Shown here piece after piece: positions 51,633-60,716 of a stretch of DNA of 64,000 bases. This stretch comes from Parundibacterium terreum. GTDB lineage: Bacteria; Pseudomonadota; Gammaproteobacteria; Burkholderiales; Burkholderiaceae_D. Location: positions 1,245,941 to 1,309,940 of the forward strand of contig NZ_BMED01000001.1 of NCBI RefSeq assembly GCF_014636315.1, given 5' to 3'. The notes beneath the pieces are model-generated. The model worked only from the letters and a program-made list of their open reading frames with translations, had not been told where the DNA came from and made no database searches. Position 1 is the stretch's first letter. Each line of letters opens with the position of its first letter. The translations under genes and the position numbers were made by a program.

Positions 51633-52742
51633 TCAGGCTGCCCGCGAAAATGCAGAATCCTGGTAGGTCGGATAATCCGTATAGCCGATGTGGGTACCGC
51701 CCCAGAAGGCCGAGCGGTCATAGTCGTTCAACGGCAGCTTGTGCTGCAGGCGATACGGCAGGTCTGGATTGGATGCAAAGAAGCGGCCGAAGGCCACCAG
51801 ATCGGCATCGCCTTTTTGCAGGATGACTTCTGCTCCATCACCATTGAAACCGCCCGCAGAAATGATGGGGCCGGTGAATACCTTACGCAGGAATTCAGAC
51901 GCCACCGGATGCTGGTTCTCGTCCAGGGTTTCTACGCCTTTGACACGCGGCTCGATAATATGTAGATAGGCCAGGCCGAATTTATTCAGTTGCTGGGCCG
52001 CATAGGTAAATGTTGCCTCGGGATTGGAGTCCGAGATGGAACCCCACTGCCCGCTTGGTGACAGGCGCACGCCGACACGGTCCGCACCCCACACAGAGAC
52101 CAGTGCTTCCACCAGTTCCAGCAGGAAGCGCGCGCGTTTCTCCATCGTGCCGCCATAGGCATCGGTACGCTTGTTGGTGCCGTCCTGCAGGAAGGTATCG
52201 GCCAGATAGCCGTTAGCGGAGTGCAGCTCAACGCCATCCAGCCCAGCGGCCAGCGCACGTTCAGCGCTTTTGCGGTAATACTCGATAACCTGCTGGATCT
52301 CCGGGATGTCAATCGCGCGGTGCATGGATACCGGTACCCAGCCATTGTGGGTCAATGCCTCGCCCTCAAACGGCACTTCGGAAGGCGCGATGGGCGCAGG
52401 GCCACCGGTCAGGTCAACGTGAGACTGGCGGCCATCATGGCCGAGTTGCATGAAGAGGCGGCCGCCCTTGGCGTGCACTGCATCGGCGATTTTTTTCCAG
52501 CCGGGGATGTGCGCATCTTCATAGATGCCGGGCGCGCCCAGATAGCCGCGGCTATCATAAGAGACGTGGGTGGATTCGGTAATGATCAGGCCGCCTTGCG
52601 ATGCGCGCTGGGCGTAGTACTCCAGCATCAGCTCGCTGGGGCTGTCATCTGCGTTGGCGCGCAGACGCGTGGTAGGTGCATGCACGACGCGATGGGACAA
52701 AGTATAAGGGCCGATCTGGAACGGCGAAAAAAGCTTGGACAT
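51633..52742 (-). CDS. Alkene reductase, old yellow enzyme family (copy 1)
   Basis: 369 residues of the OYE/N-ethylmaleimide reductase type. The motif ELHSANGYL contains the substrate-binding His/Asn pair, and FMN-contact regions are FSPFQIGPYTLSHRVV and GRFFASNPDLPYR. OYE enzymes reduce alkenes, nitro compounds and quinone-like electrophiles using NAD(P)H. GAAAGGAATCGT precedes the start at 52742. A second OYE copy is next to it at 53027, so the pair arose by duplication. Confidence 0.88.
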   Translation of the reverse strand: MSKLFSPFQIGPYTLSHRVVHAPTTRLRANADDSPSELMLEYYAQRASQGGLIITESTHVSYDSRGYLGAPGIYEDAHIPGWKKIADAVHAKGGRLFMQLGHDGRQSHVDLTGGPAPIAPSEVPFEGEALTHNGWVPVSMHRAIDIPEIQQVIEYYRKSAERALAAGLDGVELHSANGYLADTFLQDGTNKRTDAYGGTMEKRARFLLELVEALVSVWGADRVGVRLSPSGQWGSISDSNPEATFTYAAQQLNKFGLAYLHIIEPRVKGVETLDENQHPVASEFLRKVFTGPIISAGGFNGDGAEVILQKGDADLVAFGRFFASNPDLPYRLQHKLPLNDYDRSAFWGGTHIGYTDYPTYQDSAFSRAA

Positions 52743-52927
52743 ACGATTCCTTTCAAGACGATGAGAATGGAAAAACATAAAGCGAAGATCTTGTGTTGCT
52801 GAAACCAATGATAGGATCGACACCTGTCAAGATAAAGAGGCCGCTGCTCCAAACATAGAGGACAATAGCGGCGCGAATCTAAACTCCCTCTGCAACTGCG
52901 GGCTCTCCGCGCTATCCGCCGCACGAC

Positions 52928-52957
52928 AAAAAAGGCGCGGACCAAGGGCCCGCGCCT
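52928..52957 (-). terminator. Rho-independent terminator of the OYE copy 2 gene
   Basis: Read on the minus strand: GGCGCGG and CCGCGCC form the stem, followed by a T-run (AAAAAA on the plus strand at 52928-52933). It lies 70 bases beyond the copy-2 stop codon and separates the two OYE genes. Confidence 0.82.
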
Positions 52958-53026
52958 TCAAAGCTCTTCAGCCTGCTTAAGCCCCTTAAAACCCGTCAAA
53001 ACATCAGGGCAAGGAGACGAGCCTAA

Positions 53027-54127
53027 TTAAGCAGCCTGCTTGTAGAACGGATAGTCTGTGTAGCCGACTTCTGTACCGCCGAAGAAGCTTGGACGATCGT
53101 AGTCGTTCAAAGGCCAGTTGTTACGGATACGCTCTGGCAGATCAGGGTTGGCGATGAAATGACGGCCAAATGCCACCAGATCAGCGTCACCCGCTTCGAT
53201 GATCGCGGCAGCGGATTCTTTATTGAAGCCGCCGGCGGCGATAATCGTGCCCTTGTAGTGCTTGCGTATCAGTTGTGATGCAACCGGTGCCTGGTTCTTG
53301 GTTTCATCTTCGATATTGCCGGCGATACGAGGTTCGATCAGATGCAAGTAAGCGAGGTTCAGCTTCGCCAGCTCTTCAGCGACGTAGGTGAACAAGCCTT
53401 CCGGATTACTATCCGACATATCGCCCCAGTTGCCGCTAGGTCCGATACGTACAGCAACGCGTTCGCTGCCCCAGACGGAAATCACTGCCTTGGTCGCTTC
53501 CATCAGGAAACGGGCACGGTTTTCAAACGAACCGCCGTAGATGTCGGTGCGCTTGTTGCTGCCGTCTTGCAGGAACTGGTCAAACAGGTAGCCATTGGCT
53601 GCGTGCAGCTCAACGCCGTCAAAACCGGCTTCTTTGCCACGGATGGCGGCTGTGCGGAAGCTTTCTACCAGATCCTGGATTTCAGGGATCGTCAACGCAC
53701 GGTTAGGTGTGTTTGCTACCCAGCCAGAAGTTGTGTAAGCAACGCCGCCGTGAAGGATTTCCGAAGGGCCGACAGGAATGCTGCCATTAGGCTGCACGTC
53801 CACGTTGGATTGGCGGCCGGCGTGGTACAGTTGCAAAAAGATTTTTGCACCTTTGGCATGTACAGCAGCAGTAACTTGCTTCCAGCCGGCGATCTGGCTG
53901 TCCTCGTATAGGCCAGGAGCACCGAGGTAGCCGTTGCCGTTTTCAGCGGCAATGGTGGCCTCACCGATCAGGAAACCGCCTTCGGAAGCACGCTGGGCAT
54001 AGTATTCGGCCATCAATGGACCTGGCTTGGCGCCTTCTTCAGCGCGCATACGGGTCAATGGGGCAAGGACTACCCGGTGTGAAAAATTAAAAGGACCGAT
54101 CTTTACTGCAGACATAAGTTTGGACAT
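53027..54127 (-). CDS. Alkene reductase, old yellow enzyme family (copy 2)
   Basis: 366 residues, paralogous to copy 1 throughout. ELHAANGYL provides the His/Asn pair, GPFNFSHRVVLAPLTRMRA the FMN loop, and GRHFIANPDLPERIR the flavin end. Ene-reductase activity on alpha,beta-unsaturated carbonyls is expected. It is divergent from the LysR copy 2 gene, with a dyad at 54398 between them, and is followed by its own terminator. Confidence 0.88.
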   Translation of the reverse strand: MSKLMSAVKIGPFNFSHRVVLAPLTRMRAEEGAKPGPLMAEYYAQRASEGGFLIGEATIAAENGNGYLGAPGLYEDSQIAGWKQVTAAVHAKGAKIFLQLYHAGRQSNVDVQPNGSIPVGPSEILHGGVAYTTSGWVANTPNRALTIPEIQDLVESFRTAAIRGKEAGFDGVELHAANGYLFDQFLQDGSNKRTDIYGGSFENRARFLMEATKAVISVWGSERVAVRIGPSGNWGDMSDSNPEGLFTYVAEELAKLNLAYLHLIEPRIAGNIEDETKNQAPVASQLIRKHYKGTIIAAGGFNKESAAAIIEAGDADLVAFGRHFIANPDLPERIRNNWPLNDYDRPSFFGGTEVGYTDYPFYKQAA

Positions 54128-54397
54128 GATTTTCTCGACTATAAAAAGATAAAAAGGGAAAGCTATTTGTGGCGTTGCTTACCACTGATCGTGTTCTGCG
54201 CTGCCATGTAGCCAATGTAAGGGGCATCCGGTTAAAGATAAACGGGTTTGCTTTCACAAGATATCGGACAGATTCGTCTTGAATCCTTTTGAGTTGCGAG
54301 CAATCCTGCAATGGATCGCTTGACAGACGAAGGTAGCAAAACAATAATCTTGCACTAGTCGTTTCTGAAACTCCTCGCCGTTATGGCTAATTGATAG

Positions 54398-54413
54398 TTA
54401 ACGCGTGAGTTAA
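54398..54413. promoter_or_regulatory. Putative LysR operator between OYE copy 2 and LysR copy 2
   Basis: TTAAC-GCGTGA-GTTAA is a five-base inverted repeat with a six-base spacer, 42 bases before the LysR copy 2 start. The rest of the 54128-54454 spacer (327 bases) contains no gene that I can support. Confidence 0.4.
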
Positions 54414-54454
54414 TAGCTCATGTGCTGTGGAAGGGGTTTCGCAATGGAGAAAAA

Positions 54455-55339
54455 ATGGATAGCCTGAGTGGAATTTCGATATTTGTGACGGTCGCTGAAA
54501 CCCGTAGTTTCACCAAGGCGGCCAATCATTTCGGCATTTCCTCTTCCGCAGTAGGAAAAAGTATCGCCCGCATGGAGGAGAGGCTGGCGGTCAGGCTGTT
54601 TCACCGCAGTACGCGTAGCATTACGCTGACCACAGAGGGCATGCTGTTCCTGGAGCGCTGCCGGCGCATCCTGAGCGAGGTGGAAGCCGCCGAGGCGGAG
54701 TTATCGGAATTATCAGGAACGCCTAGCGGCCGTCTGCGCATCAGCACGCCGCAGCTGATAGGCCTGGTGATGCCGACCCTGACCGGTTTCATGCGGCGCT
54801 ATCCAGATATCGCTGTGGATATCGATCTGTCGGACCGCATGGTCGATATCATAGAAGAAGGCTTCGATGCCGTCCTGCGCACTGGTTCGCAGCATGATTC
54901 CCGCCTGGCTTCGCGCCGCATCGGCTCTTGCAAACAGGTAGTGGTGGCCTCGCCCGAATATCTCAAGCGGCATGGCCGCCCCAGCCACCCGCGCGAGCTG
55001 GCTCAGCATGCCTGCCTGCTGCATAAGTTTCCAGCCACCGGCAAGATAGAACGCTGGCCTTTTAAACTGGAACAAGATGAGCCTGAGCCGGAACTGGCGG
55101 AACACCTGACCTGCAATACGATAGAAGCGATCACTTACGCCTTGCTGCAGGGAGAGGGCCTGGCTTTCCTGCCAACCTTCATCGTCCGCGATGAACTGGA
55201 AGACGGCCGGCTGGTGACGGTGCTGGACGACTATATGGACCAGACTGTAACCTTTTCCCTGCTATGGCCCGCCAGCCGCTATGCGTCGCCCAAGCTGCGG
55301 GTATTTATCGACTACATGGTGGAGAACATGCGTATTTGA
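54455..55339 (+). CDS. LysR family regulator, copy 2
   Basis: 294 residues. The helix-turn-helix SLSGISIFVTVAETRSFTKA and GISSSAVGKSIARMEERLAVRLF is nearly the same as in copy 1 (50626-51561). It points away from OYE copy 2 and is the natural regulator of that gene. The start at 54455 follows a GGAG-containing stretch. The duplication of the OYE-LysR set with one inverted LysR indicates local rearrangement. Confidence 0.87.
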   Translation: MDSLSGISIFVTVAETRSFTKAANHFGISSSAVGKSIARMEERLAVRLFHRSTRSITLTTEGMLFLERCRRILSEVEAAEAELSELSGTPSGRLRISTPQLIGLVMPTLTGFMRRYPDIAVDIDLSDRMVDIIEEGFDAVLRTGSQHDSRLASRRIGSCKQVVVASPEYLKRHGRPSHPRELAQHACLLHKFPATGKIERWPFKLEQDEPEPELAEHLTCNTIEAITYALLQGEGLAFLPTFIVRDELEDGRLVTVLDDYMDQTVTFSLLWPASRYASPKLRVFIDYMVENMRI

Positions 55340-55649
55340 TGTAGTTATGTAATGTGCGTACCTGAGGTGCGCATTTAATATATACACATATACACACTTA
55401 ATATTTTATAGCGTTTTCAGCAAGCACCCTTCTTCCTGGCGGCCATCACCGCGCCGCCAGTCACTCTCCGCCTTCAGCACCGTCCGCATATCGGACTCCT
55501 TACTCCGCGATGTTCGGAACTTCGGCCTGTTTATTTCAGACTGCCCCGCCCCTACACTAACTCCATCGAGCAAATGCAGCGCGCCATGTCGGCTGCAAAA
55601 ACGCTCGGATGCAGCTCTTATCTAATGATTTAATAAACAAGGAATTTTC
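55340..55649. other. Intergenic region before the Gfo/Idh/MocA gene
   Basis: About 310 bases. A hairpin CTGGCGGC/GCCGCCAG (55436-55460) lacks a T-run. Near 55351 a weaker stem and AT-rich tract may terminate the LysR gene. Nothing else is seen. Confidence 0.35.
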
Positions 55650-56768
55650 ATGAACACAGTAACAAAAGGCTTGGCAAGTCCTTCCAAAAAAATCCGCGTC
55701 GGACTGGTTGGCGTGGGCACATGGGCAGAGTACGGCCATATTCCATCTTTGAAATTACTGCCTGAATTTGAGCTAACCGCTGTCTTCAGCCGCGATCAGG
55801 AAAAAGCGGATGCGCTCGCCGCCCGCCATGGCATCAAGTATGCAGTGAACTCGCTGCAGGCACTGGTACAGCATCCTGAAGTCGATTTCGTGATCGTCCT
55901 GACACCGGCACCGCATCACGAGGAAGGCATACGCGCTGCGATCGCCGCCGGCAAGGACGTATACTGCGAATGGCCGCTGACACCAAGCAAGGCAGTATCG
56001 CAAGAGCTGATGGAACTGGCAGAAAAAGCCGGCGTGCGCCATATCGTCGGCCTGCAACGCCGCCTGGGTCCTGATTACCGCTATGTACGCGACCTGCTGC
56101 GCGATGGCCATATCGGCGAACTGCGTTCGGTACGCCTGCACATCAGCGTTGAATACTTCCAGAAAGCGCGCAAGGCATCCTTGTACTACACCATTCCGAA
56201 AGAAAATTTCTCCAGCCTGCTGTCTATCTATGGCGGCCACTACTTCGATGCCATTTTCACGATGCTGGGCCATCCGCGCAGCGTCAGTGCGCTGACCGTG
56301 AACCAGTTCAAGGAAGTAACCCTGATAGAAACTGGTGAAGTATTGCCGCACACGACTGCAGACCAGGTCATCCTGGCCGGCCAGTTTGACAACGGTGCGG
56401 TGCTGTCGGTACACATCGAAGCCGGCAAACGCAATAACTACGGTCTGCAGCTTGACCTGACCGGTTCCAGCGGCGATATCAGGATCTCCAACACGACCAG
56501 CTTCGGCAATGAATTCAGCGTTATCGAAGCAGCACAGGGCGATGCGCAGCCTATGCAAGTGATGCAGATTCCTGAAATCTACAACTGGCTGCCGGAAAAC
56601 GATCTCGGCGGCAGCCAGCTCGAACTGACCAACCTGTATGCCGCCTATGCCAGGGATGTACAGCACGGCACCCATGTTGCACCGACTTTTGCCGATGCAC
56701 TGGTGATGCATGAGTTAATGGAAAAAATCGAGGAATCCAACGCAAGCGGCAGCCGCGTCACGCTGTAA
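55650..56768 (+). CDS. Gfo/Idh/MocA family oxidoreductase
   Basis: 372 residues. A Rossmann domain (GLVGVGTWAEYGHIPSL, FVIVLTPAPHHEEGIRAAI) is followed by the family C-terminal fold (YGGHYFDAIFTMLGHP). The usual EKP motif is altered to CEWPL, so the catalytic Lys is missing, and the enzyme may act differently from glucose-fructose oxidoreductases. It likely uses NAD(P)(H) on a sugar derivative or inositol-like compound. AAGGAATTTTC precedes the ATG. Confidence 0.82.
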   Translation: MNTVTKGLASPSKKIRVGLVGVGTWAEYGHIPSLKLLPEFELTAVFSRDQEKADALAARHGIKYAVNSLQALVQHPEVDFVIVLTPAPHHEEGIRAAIAAGKDVYCEWPLTPSKAVSQELMELAEKAGVRHIVGLQRRLGPDYRYVRDLLRDGHIGELRSVRLHISVEYFQKARKASLYYTIPKENFSSLLSIYGGHYFDAIFTMLGHPRSVSALTVNQFKEVTLIETGEVLPHTTADQVILAGQFDNGAVLSVHIEAGKRNNYGLQLDLTGSSGDIRISNTTSFGNEFSVIEAAQGDAQPMQVMQIPEIYNWLPENDLGGSQLELTNLYAAYARDVQHGTHVAPTFADALVMHELMEKIEESNASGSRVTL

Positions 56769-56783
56769 ACCTCAAGCAATGCC

Positions 56784-56803
56784 GGGGCAGCATTGCCCCT
56801 TTT
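56784..56803 (+). terminator. Terminator after the Gfo/Idh/MocA gene
   Basis: GGGGCA-GCAT-TGCCCC followed by TTTT, 15 bases after the stop codon. The short stem and T-run support weak intrinsic termination. Confidence 0.6.
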
Positions 56804-56817
56804 AAATAGTTCGATCC

Positions 56818-56851
56818 CTATGGGCAGCAGCGCTCGTGCTTCTGCCCATAG
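56818..56851. terminator. Second hairpin in the convergent spacer
   Basis: CTATGGGCAG (56818-56827) pairs with CTGCCCATAG (56842-56851). It is placed between the Gfo/Idh/MocA gene and the convergent small gene at 56872 and has no T-run. Confidence 0.45.
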
Positions 56852-56871
56852 CCCATCATATTTCGAACGAC

Positions 56872-57294
56872 TCACAGCGGTTCTATCGCATACTTTTCCA
56901 GGAAAGTATCTATCGTCAGCATACCCGGGAAAGGATCATCCCAGCTACGGCTCTCGATGAAGATCGGGCAATCGCGCTTGCCGGTCATGAAGGCATTGAG
57001 CTGCATCTTAATGTAGGCGGAGAGCGGAGGCCGGGAACGCGATTTACGCCAGGATTCATACCTGCCGCTAAAGACGAAGCCATCAATGAAGGTGACTTCA
57101 AAATCACAGACGAAATAATCGGTGCAGCATTGCGCCCATGCGGACACCAGCCTGTCCGCAGCGCGGAATTCACCCAGTACCGCAACCAGTTGCAGACCGG
57201 GTTGCGACACCTTGATTTTTGAAACGTCTATCTTTTCGTCATCCGCAAAATCGGATACGTCATCGCTATATATTCCATCCAATTGAGTACACAT
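56872..57294 (-). CDS. Protein of unknown function, 140 residues
   Basis: An acidic start (YSDDVSDFADDEKIDVSK) is followed by a mixed helix-strand domain with AAGRSWD-like features (FIESRSWDDPF near the end). I do not recognise it. The ATG at 57294 (MCTQLDG) is preceded by an AGAGGG-type site. It starts 20 bases after the membrane protein gene ends, so the two form a pair in one transcript. Confidence 0.55.
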   Translation of the reverse strand: MCTQLDGIYSDDVSDFADDEKIDVSKIKVSQPGLQLVAVLGEFRAADRLVSAWAQCCTDYFVCDFEVTFIDGFVFSGRYESWRKSRSRPPLSAYIKMQLNAFMTGKRDCPIFIESRSWDDPFPGMLTIDTFLEKYAIEPL

Positions 57295-57313
57295 GATGCC
57301 CTCTTCCTTCTGC

Positions 57314-57826
57314 TCATTGCATTGCCCGTTCAACCCGGTTTTCAGATAAAGCCGGGCGCAAGCTTTTCACTTGGTATCCGGCGCCAATAAGGAATAGCAA
57401 AAACAAGATCCCCATCAGAGCCTGCAAGCCCGGATCTTCGGGATTTGCAAACACAGGGCGGCCCGCCGGCAACCTGGTTAAGGTTTCTGTCATTCCCGGT
57501 ATCATATGAAACAGGAAAGTGGCGGAGTAAAAAACGGTCTCCACATAGAGGGAGGCACGTCCAAAAATATTCCGTTTGCCGGCCAGCGCAGCAACCGTCA
57601 GCACCAGCAAGGTGGCAATACCAAGCACATGCGCCTTGCCGAAGCCGCCATGCACAAACAGGCCGAAGCCGGTAAGGCAGGCAAAGATCGTGGCCCAGAT
57701 ATAGATCTCCCCGGCCACATCATCCGGATGAATGCGGCGCTCTTGCACGTACGCGCAGATCCCGGCAATCACCGCAGTAATGCTGATCAGCGTATGGAAG
57801 AAACCAACCGGAGTGAGCCCGAACAT
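57314..57826 (-). CDS. Small integral membrane protein of unknown function
   Basis: 170 residues with about four hydrophobic helices (TPVGFFHTLISITAVIAGIC, IYIWATIFACLTGFGLFVHGG, GIATLLVLTVAALAG, ALMGILFLLFLIGAGYQV). His residues in the second helix region and the ETVFYSATFLFHMIPG block suggest a cofactor or metal site. GTG at 57832 and ATG at 57826 are possible starts, and the ATG has AGAGG upstream. Coupled to the small gene behind it. Confidence 0.7.
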   Translation of the reverse strand: MFGLTPVGFFHTLISITAVIAGICAYVQERRIHPDDVAGEIYIWATIFACLTGFGLFVHGGFGKAHVLGIATLLVLTVAALAGKRNIFGRASLYVETVFYSATFLFHMIPGMTETLTRLPAGRPVFANPEDPGLQALMGILFLLFLIGAGYQVKSLRPALSENRVERAMQ

Positions 57827-57976
57827 GTACACCTCTACGATGATTAATACAGCCGAAAAACGTCTTCAAAAACGCATTCAAAAAACACCAAGCTGGCCAC
57901 GTCACGGGAAACGGAATTCCCGCACACGGGGCATTAAAAAATATTGCTTGAAACTGAAGTGCCTTAGCTGGCTTGC

Positions 57977-59437
57977 CTAGACCACCTTGTTCGGTGTCTT
58001 TTGCGACACATGTGCTTCCAGAGCTGCTGCCACCCCCGCACCGTAGGCCGGGTCAGCCATGCTGCAGTTGGCAATATGCCTTTGCTGCACTGCCTTGGAC
58101 GCCCCTCCGACTGAACGCGCTGTGTTATCAAACAGGATCTGCTGCTGCGCCGGCGTCATCAGGCGGAACAAAGCCCCCGGCTGGCTGAAGTAATCGTCAT
58201 CCGAGCGATGGTTCCAGTGTGTGGCCGAACCTTCCAGCGCCAGCGGCGGCTCCGAGAAATCAGGCTGCTGCTGCCACTCGCCCTTGGAATTGGGCTCGTA
58301 GCCGATGGCGCCGCCGTAGTTGCCATCCACCCGCATGGCACCGTCGCGATGGTAGCTATGGAAAGGACACTGCGGCTTATTGACCGGAATCTGGTGATGA
58401 TTGACACCCAGCCGGTAGCGCTGTGCATCGCCATACGAAAAGAGGCGCGACTGCAGCATCTTGTCCGGCGAGAAGCTTATGCCGGGCACCACATTGGCCG
58501 GCGAAAATGCCGCCTGCTCTACATCGGCGAAGTAGTTTTCCGGATTGCGATTCAATTCCAGCACGCCTACATCGATCAGCGGATAATCCTTGTGCGGCCA
58601 GACCTTGGTCAGGTCAAAGGGATTGATGTGGTAGCCCGCCGCGTCCTTCTCCGGCATGACCTGTATCTTCAACTGCCAGCGCGGAAAATCCTTGTTTTCT
58701 ATGCTGTCGAACAAATCGCGCTGCGCACTCTCACGGTCGCGTCCGACCAGCTCGGTCGCCTCGGCATCCGTCAGGTTCTTGATGCCCTGCTGGGTCACCA
58801 TATGGAACTTGACCCAGAAGCGCTCATTGGCCGGGCTGATAAAGCTGAAGGTGTGGCTGCCGAAGCCGTGCATGTGGCGATACGAAGCGGGGATGCCGCG
58901 GTCGCTCATGACGACGGTGACCTGATGCAGCGCCTCCGGCAGCAGGGTCCAGAAATCCCAGTTGTTTTCTGCGCTGCGCAGATTGGTTTTGGGATCGCGC
59001 TTGACTGCATGGTTCAGATCCGGGAATTTCAGCGGATCGCGCATGAAGAATACCGGCGTATTGTTGCCGACTAGATCCCAGTTGCCTTCCTCGGTATAGA
59101 ACTTGACTGCGAAGCCGCGGATATCGCGCTCGGCATCCGCCGCGCCGCGCTCGCCGGCTACGGTGGAAAAGCGCATGAAGATGGGCGTGCTCTTGCCCAC
59201 CTGGGCAAACAATTTTGCCTTTGTGTATTTGCTGATGTCGTGCGTCACGGTAAAGCTGCCGAAAGCGCCTGAGCCTTTGGCGTGCATGCGGCGCTCCGGT
59301 ATCACTTCGCGATCAAAATGCGCCAGCTTTTCCAGATGCCACACGTCTTGCAACAAGACGGGGCCGCGCGGTCCTGCAGTCTGGGTGTTCTGGTTATCGA
59401 CAACCGGTGCGCCTGCTGCAGTGGTTAACTTATTCAT
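57977..59437 (-). CDS. katA: Monofunctional heme catalase
   Basis: 486 residues, typical of small-subunit clade 3 catalases. The distal His52 ([12 protein letters not shown]), Asn in GNNTPVF (near 125) and the proximal heme Tyr in [14 protein letters not shown] are all present. It converts hydrogen peroxide to water and oxygen in the cytoplasm. The ATG at 59437 follows CAGGAA. No adjacent OxyR-type regulator was seen. The hydroperoxidase genes of this region would complement Ohr and OsmC. Confidence 0.92.
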   Translation of the reverse strand: MNKLTTAAGAPVVDNQNTQTAGPRGPVLLQDVWHLEKLAHFDREVIPERRMHAKGSGAFGSFTVTHDISKYTKAKLFAQVGKSTPIFMRFSTVAGERGAADAERDIRGFAVKFYTEEGNWDLVGNNTPVFFMRDPLKFPDLNHAVKRDPKTNLRSAENNWDFWTLLPEALHQVTVVMSDRGIPASYRHMHGFGSHTFSFISPANERFWVKFHMVTQQGIKNLTDAEATELVGRDRESAQRDLFDSIENKDFPRWQLKIQVMPEKDAAGYHINPFDLTKVWPHKDYPLIDVGVLELNRNPENYFADVEQAAFSPANVVPGISFSPDKMLQSRLFSYGDAQRYRLGVNHHQIPVNKPQCPFHSYHRDGAMRVDGNYGGAIGYEPNSKGEWQQQPDFSEPPLALEGSATHWNHRSDDDYFSQPGALFRLMTPAQQQILFDNTARSVGGASKAVQQRHIANCSMADPAYGAGVAAALEAHVSQKTPNKVV

Positions 59438-59525
59438 TTCCTGGTCCCTTTTTAAAAAAATCACGTCTTTTAAACATCTTTGCGTCGTTTTCCTGATGCA
59501 CAAAATCAATGCGCGAAATCAATTT

Positions 59526-59912
59526 CTAAGAGTGGTCCACATCCCTCGCGGGTGGCAGCACCACAATGCGGCGGCCAAACAGCCTGGCGTCCACCGAGTA
59601 GGCGCCGGGGCCAAGCAGCATCAGCGCCACTGCGCATATGACCGCTATCGCCGTCAGCGGGAACAGGCTCCAGCCTCCCGTCAGCAGACAGATAAATTCA
59701 TCCATCGCACTGAGACCGGCGATCAGGGGCGTCAGTATTCCCAGTACCAACAGCGCGGCCAAAGAACAAAAAAAAGCCGCCATCCAGAACGACATCAGCG
59801 TGATGTCGCACTCTTTGGTCCCGCCGATCAGGTGTATGGCAACCGCAATCCTTAACAGGATCAGCCCTGCACCCGGACTTCCCGACGGGAACATCGTGTA
59901 GAGTCTTTGCAT
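59526..59912 (-). CDS. DoxX-like membrane protein
   Basis: 128 residues with about four hydrophobic stretches (GAGLILLRIAVAIHLIGG, SFWMAAFFCSLAALLVLGI, SLFPLTAIAVICAVALMLLGP), a basic C-terminus RLFGRRIV, and the short DoxX-type layout. Members may be quinone-linked membrane proteins. Substrate unknown. It sits 88 bases upstream of the catalase gene on the same strand, possibly in the same transcript. ATG at 59912 (MQRLYTMF). Confidence 0.6.
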   Translation of the reverse strand: MQRLYTMFPSGSPGAGLILLRIAVAIHLIGGTKECDITLMSFWMAAFFCSLAALLVLGILTPLIAGLSAMDEFICLLTGGWSLFPLTAIAVICAVALMLLGPGAYSVDARLFGRRIVVLPPARDVDHS

Positions 59913-60083
59913 ATTGTTTACGCCTATACAGATAACACTACAGACCAAACAAAAAATCGACTTGCCGGTGTTACTTGCGCGGTAGTCCGGCAAGTCGCAA
60001 GGGGACACTACTCGGTGCTATCTGCAAAAGCTTTACTCGCCTACGCAGCGTATGTTCCGGTTCATGCAAACAATAAAATTTCT

Positions 60084-60281
60084 TCAAAACTCATCCTTGA
60101 TGGGTGCAGCCAGCTCTGCATTCACCTGATCCTTGTGTGTGGCGACCACCTCAGGCAGCTCGCCCTGTCCGGCAAGCGTCTTAGCCTGTACTTTGCCGCC
60201 CGGCTCCGCAGTTGCCGCGTCATCACCCATAAAAAGCTTGCGCCGTGTCAGATCAACGCCGGTTTGGTACACTTCTTTCAT
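60084..60281 (-). CDS. Small unknown protein, 65 residues
   Basis: MKEVYQTGVDLTRRKLFMGD followed by an Ala/Glu/Lys-rich tail (AKTLAGQGELPEVVATHK). GGAG is just upstream of the ATG. No family recognised. It may be co-transcribed with the DoxX-like and catalase genes. Confidence 0.5.
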   Translation of the reverse strand: MKEVYQTGVDLTRRKLFMGDDAATAEPGGKVQAKTLAGQGELPEVVATHKDQVNAELAAPIKDEF

Positions 60282-60716
60282 GACTATCTCCAAAGCTAGT
60301 GGTGACGAAATTGCGGAACTGTGTAGCGGTGCAACAGCGCTCAATCTGCAAGGCAAGATTGCGGGATTGCAAAATTGAATATGCGTTTTGGCATGACGTA
60401 AGCTTAGGTGATGCGATGGATTCGCGAATCACCTTATGCCGTTAAGTTCTGCTACCCACATAGAGCGTTTCCCGGTCACTATTTGAAGCTAGCCACACAT
60501 AACCCAAAAGAGGGATGACAATGAAAAAAGAGAACGGCAGACAGTGCGACCGTCCTCAACGCCCCTCCCTCATTGAGGTATAAGTACACACCGCCGTACA
60601 AGCCAAGTCTCGTGTATCAGCCTTGCAACACAATGTCGATGTGACAACAGTATCATGTAGTATTGCGCTACCCAATTTGCACCATGCAGGGAGACACGGG
60701 CTTGGAGCCTACATTG
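60282..60716. other. Intergenic region with palindrome and a possible leader ORF
   Basis: About 435 bases. GATTCGCGAATC (60419-60430) is a perfect palindrome enclosed by AGGTGAT/ATCACCT arms. A 20-codon frame at 60521-60583 starts after AGAGGG and could be a leader peptide, or chance. The promoter of the downstream propeller kinase should be here. Confidence 0.4.

Noticed and set aside
56808-56820. TTCGATCCC stretch considered as a tRNA T-arm
   Set aside because: No acceptor, D- or anticodon-arm pairing can be drawn around it.
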